Positions 57,078 to 64,000 of a stretch of 64,000 nt of DNA are shown one piece after another. Under the pieces are notes generated by a model, which saw only the letters and a list, made by a program, of their open reading frames with translations, was not told the DNA's origin and ran no database searches. The translations under genes were made by a program, and so were the position numbers. The DNA is from Paenibacillus sp. MAHUQ-63. Its GTDB lineage: Bacteria > Bacillota > Bacilli > Paenibacillales > NBRC-103111. Location: assembly GCF_028765165.1 (NCBI RefSeq), contig NZ_JARADB010000001.1, positions 62,001 through 126,000 of the forward strand, in the 5' to 3' direction. Positions within the stretch are counted from its first letter, which is position 1, and each line of letters begins with the position of its first letter.

Positions 57078-58067
57078 TTACTTCTCCACTAAAGGAAAGA
57101 GCAGCTCTTGATTTTGCTGCGTATACATATTGGCTTTGGTGATGACTAACGCCTCCATCTTATGGAACGGTTCGACTTTAATCCCCTTCAAAACCTTTAC
57201 AGCTGTTTCTACCGACAAGTACCCCATGTTGAACGGCTTTTGCACGATCATTGCCTGCAAACGGCCTTCTTCCAAAAGCTTAACTTGATAAACGGAGCTA
57301 TCGAAACCGACGAGTTTTACGTTATCGGTCCGTTTATATTCTTTGAGGGCTCTTGCGGCCCCTAACGTGGCGTCTTCATTCAATCCGGCTATCCCCTGAA
57401 TGTCCGGGAACAAGGACAACAGCTTTTTGACTTGCTCATAGGCTGCGTCTTCGGTTGAATCAAAATAAAAAGTACCTGCATGTTCAACGCCGGCAAGGCT
57501 TGCAATGGCTTCTTTAAATCCTTTCACACGTTCCTGTTCAGCCAAAGCGCTCTTGCTGTCGCTAATCGTCAGCACTTTCGCCGGTCCGCCATTTCGTAAG
57601 CCCGCAAAGCTCATGCCGATTTTCTTTCCCGCTTCAATATGATCGGTAGCAATCAGGCTTTCTCCATCAGCGTTATAGATAAGCGAATCGATTAAAATCA
57701 GTTTAACGCCTGATTCCTTTATTTTCTTAGCCATCGGCGCGAGCTTTACGGCATCGGTCGCTGCAAGGATGATAGCGTCGGGCTTTCCGGCCAGCACATC
57801 ATTCAAATTGCGGATTTCTTCGTCCGTATCCGTCTCGGATAGCGGCCCAGTAATGCTGACATGGATATCGAATTCCTTCGAAGCGGCTTTCACGCCGCTG
57901 CTTACCATCTGCCAATAGACGGAGCGAATATTGTTCGTTTTCAGCACGACAGCAATTTCATATTTCCTTGGATTCATCAAACGAAACGTATCAACGACGT
58001 GCGCGGCCAGCAGTCCAATAAGAACAGCCAGCAGTACGGCCAAAAGTACGGGGTTCTTATGCGCCAT
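57078..58067 (-). CDS. Membrane-anchored periplasmic-type sugar-binding sensor protein
   Basis: A 329-residue protein with an N-terminal membrane anchor (LLAVLLAVLIGLLAAHVV, no lipobox Cys) and a ribose/galactose-binding-protein fold (Peripla_BP_4): VVLKTNNIRSVYWQMVSSGV, ILAATDAVKLAPMAKKI, ATDHIEAGKK, GLNEDATLGAARAL and LVGFDSS. It overlaps the kinase gene by 11 bases, so it is translationally coupled to it. By analogy with XylFII-LytS-YesN three-component systems of Firmicutes, it probably presents a bound monosaccharide to the kinase rather than to a transporter. Confidence 0.85.
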   Translation of the reverse strand: MAHKNPVLLAVLLAVLIGLLAAHVVDTFRLMNPRKYEIAVVLKTNNIRSVYWQMVSSGVKAASKEFDIHVSITGPLSETDTDEEIRNLNDVLAGKPDAIILAATDAVKLAPMAKKIKESGVKLILIDSLIYNADGESLIATDHIEAGKKIGMSFAGLRNGGPAKVLTISDSKSALAEQERVKGFKEAIASLAGVEHAGTFYFDSTEDAAYEQVKKLLSLFPDIQGIAGLNEDATLGAARALKEYKRTDNVKLVGFDSSVYQVKLLEEGRLQAMIVQKPFNMGYLSVETAVKVLKGIKVEPFHKMEALVITKANMYTQQNQELLFPLVEK

Positions 58068-59853
58068 CCGATACTCCTTTCCGAGCGTTCAAGGGAACTA
58101 CAATCGTAACCTCGGTGCCTACCCACCGCTCGCTGTTAAAGCTGATGCCATACTCATGACCAAACAGCTTGATCCGCTCATCCACATTGCTGACCCCGAT
58201 TCCTTTCTTGGTTCCGTTCTTCGCCTTCAAAATTTGATTCAGCTTGTCCGGTTCCATGCCGACCCCGTTATCTGCAACGACAAACACGATGGCTTCTCCT
58301 TGCGCCTTCCCGGTGATTCGTATCACACCTGGCTCCAGCTTATTTTTAATTCCGTGATAAATCGCATTTTCCACAATAGGCTGCAAAATAATTTTAGGAA
58401 TGTGATGCTCAAGAATGTCCGGATCCACGTCGATAGCAAAGTCAAGATTATCTTTATATCTAAGCTTTTGAATCTGCAAATAGTTGGTAATATGCTCCAG
58501 TTCTACTCGAACGGGGACCGTTTCATCATTTTTATGAATAATGGCGCGAAACAGCTTTGCTAACGAAGAAGTCATCAAAACAACCTCTTCATGCTTCTTG
58601 CATTCCGCCATCCAGATGATCGAATCGAGCGTATTGTACAAAAAATGAGGATTGATCTGCGCTTCCAGCAGCTTCATTTCGCTCTTTCGTTTGACTTCCT
58701 CGTTTTGAATGAGTTGGCTCATTAAATCTTTGATTCTGCCTACCATCATATTGAACGCCCGGCCCAACTGGCCGATTTCATTCTCGCTGTGAATTTCAGA
58801 GCGAATGTCGAAGTTGCCTTTTTCCACCTGCTTCATGCTGCTCTGCAGCACTTTGATCGGTCGCGAAAGATGCCGGGAGACGGTAAAAGAGAGATACAGC
58901 GCAATGACCAGCGCCAGTATCGTCCATAAGAAATAAGATAACTTGATCTGATACTGATTGGCGATCAGTTCGCTCGCATAGGCAACTCCGACAATCTTCC
59001 ACCCGAAATGAGCTTCTTGGATCGAATAAATCCGTTTTCTGTTGCCCTCCCCCGTAACGAAGCTGCCGCTATCGGCTGATCTTACTTTATCGATCAACTC
59101 CGTTTTGAGATTACTAGTAATGAGCTTTTGCTGAGGGTGATAGACGATGTTCCCGTCCTTATCGACGATGAACACGTACCCTCTTGGTCCAAGGTTAATC
59201 TGATTGCAAATTTCGTTGATCACGCTCAGATTCAAGTCAACCAAAAAAATGCCGTCCCCCGTAATGCCGTCAGCGTTTTTCAGTTCCCGGCTCAAGGATA
59301 CGACCCAGCGGTACTCGTTTTGGATTATATTTTGGACATGCGGGGCCGTGATGACGGATTTGCCTCCCTCGGTTCGCGCACGCTGGTACCAGGGCTGCTC
59401 TTCAATTCTGGTATTCTCATTCAAGCTTGTGATTCTGCGGTCGGAGACGAACCGGCCGTTATAGCCGAAAATCATGATCGAGGCAATATCTTTGCGGGAA
59501 ATCAGAATCGATTGAAACAGATCGGATATTCTTTTCTCATATGGCCTTCGCTCCTCTTCGCTAATGAAGCTTGTGCCCGATATATAATACTTCACATCTT
59601 TGTTCGCCGAAGCGAGCATCCCGATATTCTCCATATTGGTGATGTATGACTGAATGTTACTATTTACCTGCTGTATGATTTCCGAAATGTAGTGCTCCGA
59701 ATTCCCTTCAACAGCTTGGGCCGACAAATGATAAGAGATGAAGCTCGTGATCGTAATTGATCCCAGGATCAATAACGAGAAGGCGACGGAAATGCTGGAT
59801 TGAATGCTTCGAAATTTAAAGAGTTGAAGTCCCGCTTCCCGTCCTTTTTTCAT
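58057..59853 (-). CDS. Sensor histidine kinase with Cache-type sensor, YesM/LytS type
   Basis: A 598-residue membrane kinase. The extracellular region between two transmembrane helices has Cache-domain features (LGPRGYVFIVDKDGNIVYHP). A HAMP linker, a His_kinase domain with QINPHFLYNTLDSIIW and an HATPase with PIVENAIYHGI and DNGVGM follow. Its start overlaps the regulator stop (ATGA type). It works with the regulator upstream and probably with the membrane-anchored sugar-binding protein downstream. Confidence 0.93.
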   Translation of the reverse strand: MKKGREAGLQLFKFRSIQSSISVAFSLLILGSITITSFISYHLSAQAVEGNSEHYISEIIQQVNSNIQSYITNMENIGMLASANKDVKYYISGTSFISEEERRPYEKRISDLFQSILISRKDIASIMIFGYNGRFVSDRRITSLNENTRIEEQPWYQRARTEGGKSVITAPHVQNIIQNEYRWVVSLSRELKNADGITGDGIFLVDLNLSVINEICNQINLGPRGYVFIVDKDGNIVYHPQQKLITSNLKTELIDKVRSADSGSFVTGEGNRKRIYSIQEAHFGWKIVGVAYASELIANQYQIKLSYFLWTILALVIALYLSFTVSRHLSRPIKVLQSSMKQVEKGNFDIRSEIHSENEIGQLGRAFNMMVGRIKDLMSQLIQNEEVKRKSEMKLLEAQINPHFLYNTLDSIIWMAECKKHEEVVLMTSSLAKLFRAIIHKNDETVPVRVELEHITNYLQIQKLRYKDNLDFAIDVDPDILEHHIPKIILQPIVENAIYHGIKNKLEPGVIRITGKAQGEAIVFVVADNGVGMEPDKLNQILKAKNGTKKGIGVSNVDERIKLFGHEYGISFNSERWVGTEVTIVVPLNARKGVSDGA

Positions 59854-61472
59854 CCGGCCGTCTCCTTCGCGAGCTTTTCTCGGTACTCCGTGGGACTTGT
59901 CCCCGTATGCTTTTTGAAGAGTACACCGAAGTAGTTGGGATCGCCGTAACCCACCTTCGCGGCGATTTCGTAAAATTTCATGGGGGTATGCCGAAGCAAA
60001 TCTTTAGCTTTGTCAATCCGGAATCGCGTTACGTACTCCATGATCGTTTGTTCCGTATGCTGCTTAAACACGGAACTGAAGTAGCTTTTACTGAGATGTA
60101 CGTGGCGGCAAAGATCATGGATCGTCAAATCCTCGTTATGATAATTTTTCTCGATATAATCAATAACACTTTGGACCTGCATTTTCGTCAAATCATTCCG
60201 CTGTCCCGCAATGTAGGCAATCGCTTCCTTGCAAATTTCCTGGAGCCATTGCTCGATCTCTTCCAACGTTTTTAAACGGTTCATATTTTTGAATATCAAC
60301 TCATGTCCTTTAAAGTGAGCGCTTTCATCTCCGACTAACTCATGAATCGTATTCAAAATCGCAATAAGGATCGACTGAATCTGCAGGTAACAGGCATCGA
60401 TAGGCATCAATGAGGCTTTCAAAGAGAAGATTAATTGTTCAATGAGGGCATGAGATTCTTTGTTCGTACCTGTTTTGATCATGGTGGCGAACCTTCGGTT
60501 CCATTCCGTGTCCAGCCTATGCATGGAGTTATGCGCACCTTCCATATCTTGAATGGAAATAACACGATTAGCCCCCAGCAGGAATCGGTAATCCAATGCG
60601 GATATTGCCCCCTTGTAAGAAATAGACAGCTCGCTTAATGCGCTGCATGATGTACCGAGACCAACGGTAACCGTGAATTTCAAATATTTCTCAATACAAA
60701 ATCGTATGACCTCTGCTAAATGGAAAGCCGCGTCATACAGCACCTCTTCCGATTTACCGTAAAATACGACTACCATGCGTTCTTCCCTTGTACGGAAGAT
60801 CACCGCTTCTTTGCCTTCTATGACCTCTTGTACAATATTGTATGCCGCAGAACGGAGAAGCTCCGGATCGTTATCCCATCTGCCTTTGGTTATTTCACTG
60901 AATTCGTCAATGTCAATGGCTGTAACCAGATAAGGAGGGAGCATTGCCGGAATGCGGAAATAGTGTAGCCTCTCTTGAATGTGCCTGTCTTTTAGGGTGC
61001 CGCTTACCATCTGCTCAAGAAAACGTTCCCTTAATAACGGCAAACTCTGCTGAAGCTGTATTTTGAGATCGGTCAGATTTTCTCGATGCTCTGCTTCCTT
61101 GTCCATGTCCGATCTCACCTTATCCAGAAGACCTCGAAGCTCAAATGCAGTAATCGGCTTTACGATAAAGTCGTATACTTTTAACCGCAGAGCCTTTTGG
61201 ACATAATCAAATTCATCGTGAGCGGTAAGGATAATTACTTTGATATAGGGATATAACATCTGAATGTTCCGGGTCAACTCGATCCCATCCATAAACGGCA
61301 TGCAAATATCGGAAATGACCAGATCCGGTCTCAGTTCTGCGATTGCTTCCAAAGCTTCTCTTCCACTCGCATAATCGCCTATGCACTCAAAACCGTGTTC
61401 CTCCCAATCGATACTCTCTTTGATGCCTTCCCGTACATCTGATTCGTCATCCACAATCATGATTTTGTACAT
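59850..61472 (-). CDS. Response regulator, YesN/AraC type
   Basis: The receiver domain has acidic residues D8-D9, phospho-acceptor D55 (LVISDICMP) and the conserved K in FIVKPITA. The C-terminal AraC domain shows LTIHDLCRHVHLSKSYFSSV and FYEIAAKVGYGDPNYFGVLF. The ATG at 61472 is chosen because AGGTG lies 6 bases upstream; the longer GTG frame at 61481 overlaps that site. It is the first gene of a four-gene operon and lies between the GH2 and GH35-like genes, its most likely targets. A single partial match to the GH2 repeat unit (ATGATATTTCCTGCAATT, 61541) lies upstream of it. Confidence 0.93.
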   Translation of the reverse strand: MYKIMIVDDESDVREGIKESIDWEEHGFECIGDYASGREALEAIAELRPDLVISDICMPFMDGIELTRNIQMLYPYIKVIILTAHDEFDYVQKALRLKVYDFIVKPITAFELRGLLDKVRSDMDKEAEHRENLTDLKIQLQQSLPLLRERFLEQMVSGTLKDRHIQERLHYFRIPAMLPPYLVTAIDIDEFSEITKGRWDNDPELLRSAAYNIVQEVIEGKEAVIFRTREERMVVVFYGKSEEVLYDAAFHLAEVIRFCIEKYLKFTVTVGLGTSCSALSELSISYKGAISALDYRFLLGANRVISIQDMEGAHNSMHRLDTEWNRRFATMIKTGTNKESHALIEQLIFSLKASLMPIDACYLQIQSILIAILNTIHELVGDESAHFKGHELIFKNMNRLKTLEEIEQWLQEICKEAIAYIAGQRNDLTKMQVQSVIDYIEKNYHNEDLTIHDLCRHVHLSKSYFSSVFKQHTEQTIMEYVTRFRIDKAKDLLRHTPMKFYEIAAKVGYGDPNYFGVLFKKHTGTSPTEYREKLAKETAG

Positions 61473-61607
61473 GATGAGCACCTGCCCTCTTCTTCTTATG
61501 GATTATCAAGTGATTCTACTCGAAATTCGGCGCAAAATGAATGATATTTCCTGCAATTTACCCATCATTTTTTATCTAAATCCCCCGACAATTATCAACC
61601 AAGGATA

Positions 61608-61641
61608 CAAAAGCCAACCAGTAATCGCTGGTTGGCTTTTG
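61608..61641. terminator. Terminator of the GH35-like gene
   Basis: A perfect 14-bp stem (CAAAAGCCAACCAG with CTGGTTGGCTTTTG, loop of 6 bases) has T-rich ends on both strands. It lies 19 bases beyond the stop codon at 61660. Confidence 0.85.
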
Positions 61642-61659
61642 TACTGTTATCTGAATGAT

Positions 61660-64000
61660 TTACTCCATCATCTTTCTGGCAACGAATGCCAAATCTTCAA
61701 TATCGATTCTGCCATCGCCAGTTACGTCTGCTTGCTTAACTTGCTCCCAATCCGGGCTGGCAGAGGTTTTGCCGTAATTCGCTGCTATGATGCCAAGATC
61801 GCCGATGCTGGTTTTATTGTCATGGTTGACGTCGCCCGGGATTCCCGGAGGCAGCGTTGTAATGCCCACGCCCACCGAAGAAACTTGCGCCTTTGTTTCC
61901 GCTCCCTTCGCATCGCCCAGCGTTGCGTCGGTTACAGCAATCGTTCCCGTCGCCGGCTGCGTCACAGCTTTGGCTTTGAACATCAGTTCTAGAATCTCTG
62001 CATCGCCTGTCACTGCCTTGCCAATGCTAGCGATAATAAACCGAAGTTTGCCCGGAGTATCTTTCTTCGTATCTACGAGTTGAACGCCTTCCTTCACGGC
62101 ACGGGCCGAGACGAATTCAAAAACGCTCGAATCATAGTCCATCTTCATATCTTCTGCATATACGCTTTGCGTGACGCTGCCCAGACCTAGCTGTACAGGG
62201 AATTCCCCGCCTGCCATAACGGTACCTGCTGCGGATAGCGTCGTTAAAGCGCCATTGGGCGTGACATCGCCTGCCTGTACCGTAATTTTGATCACATACG
62301 TTTTCTTCGTCCCATTAGCTGACGTCACTTCAACCGAAGTTGTGCCTGGAAGTGAAGTTGCTGCTTGAACAACCGCAGTCGCATTCGGATCATTCGTAAC
62401 ATAGGTCACTTCAGGAACGATTGTCGAACCTTTTGGCAGTTGAACTTCATAAGAAAGCGTACTCGGATCGAAGCTATTCACGCTAGCTCCATTTACTTTC
62501 AAACTGCTGAGTGTAGCGTCATTGCTTTTGACAATTGGAATAAGTTTGGCATCCGCCCAGTCCCCATGATCTTCACCGATGCCATTTCCCGCATCCGTTA
62601 CAACCAATTTTAATTGTCGAACGCCAGTAACATCAATGTCAATCGGTACAGCTACAGTTGACTTTCTCATCGCCGTTGTCCCGCTGTCGAAACTTTTCAC
62701 GCCATCGAGCCACACTTGGAACGTCACTGTAGCACTGCTGCCTGAAATCTCTTGATCGACACCTGCCACTGCTGTGAATCTTTGATACATTCCTGCAGGG
62801 AGATCATATACAATTTCCGAATTGGCATGCGTCCCTATCCCCTTCTCATAGGTAACGACTCCTGAAGCTCCAAGAACTTTAATGGGATTGCCATCCACGC
62901 TTAGATCCTTCTTAATCGTCGACCATCCCGTTGTCGCACTTGTCCAATTCAAATCGCTGAGATATGGATCGACTTCATTAAAATTCACTTCATACTTATA
63001 AGTGGTCAGACCGTCTCCCGATATGGCAGTAATCACCGCTTTGCCGGGCAAGCTTGTAACTTGTTCGATCTGTGCATGAATAGAATCGTTTGTTTTCACC
63101 GCTTCTACGATCGGCAGTGCGCTCCCCCGAATCAGTTTCACGTCATAGCTGGGATTCAGAGGATCGAAACTTGTAAAATTGCTGCCATTGATACGTAAAC
63201 CAAGGATTGGAGTTTCAATGGTTGTCTGGTCACTAGCCGGAGCGGCCGGCATGATCGCCTCAATGCGGTCCAAAACGAAATAATTCCCCACACTGCTCGG
63301 GTTCTTGGTACCCGTCACTCGAATCGTCACCGTATGCTGGCCATTGGCCAATCCCAATTTACTATATACAAGCTGATTGCCATCGCGAATCGGTGTATAG
63401 AGGTCGACCATTGTTTCCGGACCGCCATCAATCGACACCGCTCCGATTCCATTATTGCTATCTTTAACGGCATACACCTTTATACCCGTGCCGTTAAACT
63501 TCATCGAAACTGTATTCCCCGTGGTATTAGACCAGCTATTCGTTCTATTGTATAAAATCGAACCGTTGCCTGAATTTCGGGACCAAGCACCAACGTAATT
63601 CAATTGATTGGAACTTGTTCCCAGCACGCTGTCATCTATCGAAATGCTGTCCCATTCTCCTTGAGCTGATACTCCTCCGCTAGCTTTGCTGTAGGTGCCA
63701 TAAGGAGCAAGCGTCACATTACCGAGCCCTCCGTCCGTTGTACCCTCTCCCCAAACCGCGATCGAAATATCATTGATGCCGTTCGTATTAAGAATACCTT
63801 TCGGCACGAAGAACGTGTTCTGTGGGCCTACGTTATTAGAATATAAACCCATATTCCAGCCGTTAATAAACAGCTGTGCCTTGAATAATTTCGTCCCTAA
63901 CTTATCAAAATGAATGCCTAGCGGCACATCGACATTATCAGGGATACTTAAGTTAAACTGTGTCTTATACCAGCCTACGCCTTCGCCTGAAACGGAAGCT
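61660..64000 (-). CDS. GH35-like beta-galactosidase, C-terminal part with CBM51-like module, cohesin and dockerin (5' end outside window)
   Basis: The frame is open to the right edge (about 779 codons visible); the catalytic domain and signal peptide are outside. The first 100 visible residues match the C-terminal jelly rolls of GH35 beta-galactosidases: GEGVGWYKTQFNLSIPDNVD, LFINGWNMGLYSNNVGPQNT and FFVPKGILNTNGINDISIAV. Then follow an unidentified beta-sandwich carbohydrate-binding-like module, a cadherin-like repeat and an NPCBM/CBM51-like module (LSDLNWTSATTGWSTIKKDL, KGIGTHANSEIVYDLP). A second cadherin-like repeat comes next, then a cohesin and a dockerin (DVNHDNKTSIGD, DVTGDGRIDIED). 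CBM51 modules often bind galactose. The cohesin-dockerin tail is nearly the same as that of the GH2 and GH27 enzymes. Family assignment depends on the C-terminal part only. Confidence 0.8.
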   Translation of the reverse strand, partial: ASVSGEGVGWYKTQFNLSIPDNVDVPLGIHFDKLGTKLFKAQLFINGWNMGLYSNNVGPQNTFFVPKGILNTNGINDISIAVWGEGTTDGGLGNVTLAPYGTYSKASGGVSAQGEWDSISIDDSVLGTSSNQLNYVGAWSRNSGNGSILYNRTNSWSNTTGNTVSMKFNGTGIKVYAVKDSNNGIGAVSIDGGPETMVDLYTPIRDGNQLVYSKLGLANGQHTVTIRVTGTKNPSSVGNYFVLDRIEAIMPAAPASDQTTIETPILGLRINGSNFTSFDPLNPSYDVKLIRGSALPIVEAVKTNDSIHAQIEQVTSLPGKAVITAISGDGLTTYKYEVNFNEVDPYLSDLNWTSATTGWSTIKKDLSVDGNPIKVLGASGVVTYEKGIGTHANSEIVYDLPAGMYQRFTAVAGVDQEISGSSATVTFQVWLDGVKSFDSGTTAMRKSTVAVPIDIDVTGVRQLKLVVTDAGNGIGEDHGDWADAKLIPIVKSNDATLSSLKVNGASVNSFDPSTLSYEVQLPKGSTIVPEVTYVTNDPNATAVVQAATSLPGTTSVEVTSANGTKKTYVIKITVQAGDVTPNGALTTLSAAGTVMAGGEFPVQLGLGSVTQSVYAEDMKMDYDSSVFEFVSARAVKEGVQLVDTKKDTPGKLRFIIASIGKAVTGDAEILELMFKAKAVTQPATGTIAVTDATLGDAKGAETKAQVSSVGVGITTLPPGIPGDVNHDNKTSIGDLGIIAANYGKTSASPDWEQVKQADVTGDGRIDIEDLAFVARKMME

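Overview
The window looks like a chromosomal segment of a soil or plant-litter Paenibacillus-type Firmicute. This rests on many YesM/YesN-like sensor kinase and AraC-type response regulator pairs, LplA/B/C-like sugar importers without a local ATPase, an S-layer-homology (SLH) protein, a bacillithiol-dependent YtxJ protein, cre-like catabolite sites and strong AGGAGG ribosome sites. Almost everything is carbohydrate acquisition. The species is inferred, not shown.

Layout. 1-6.9 kb: a response regulator cut by the left edge, then an RR-kinase-binding lipoprotein operon. 7.0-9.6 kb: a GH30_8 glucuronoxylanase close to Bacillus XynC. 9.8-14.4 kb: a binding protein/two-permease importer and an AraC regulator. 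14.7-20.1 kb: an 1802-residue multidomain GH30-like enzyme. 20.1-25.0 kb: a housekeeping and decay island (DUF420 membrane protein, YtxJ, a deleted thioredoxin reductase gene, an MFS/LysR divergent pair, an IS110-like remnant). 25.1-33.9 kb: a six-gene operon (binding protein, two permeases, kinase, regulator, cytoplasmic GH110 alpha-1,3-galactosidase). 34.2-35.3 kb: a secreted cohesin-SLH protein, the only gene on the plus strand in this part. 35.3-50.4 kb: a six-gene operon (binding protein, two permeases, GH31, GH27 and a GH36-like enzyme, all clan GH-D). 50.6-55.5 kb: a GH2 beta-galactosidase. 55.8-61.5 kb: a regulator, kinase, membrane-anchored sugar-binding sensor and binding lipoprotein operon. 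61.7 kb to the right edge: the C-terminal part of a GH35-like beta-galactosidase.

The most striking system is a cellulosome-like assembly without a classical scaffoldin. Seven large glycosidases, six of them with visible signal peptides and one with its N-terminus outside the window, each end in one cohesin and one dockerin on the same chain. A separate protein carries one cohesin plus three SLH modules. The simplest model is that the enzymes join head to tail and are tethered to the cell wall by the SLH-cohesin protein. This is inference from domain order; binding specificities cannot be read from sequence. Four of the cohesin-dockerin tails are closely related in sequence, which points to recent duplication or gene conversion.

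The enzymes suggest two targets: glucuronoxylan (the two GH30 genes) and a galactose-rich glycan carrying alpha- and beta-galactosyl ends (GH27, GH31, GH36-like, GH110, GH2, GH35, with CBM32 and CBM51-like modules). Local two-component systems, an AraC regulator, cre-like sites and 20-21 bp direct-repeat arrays suggest substrate induction under catabolite control.
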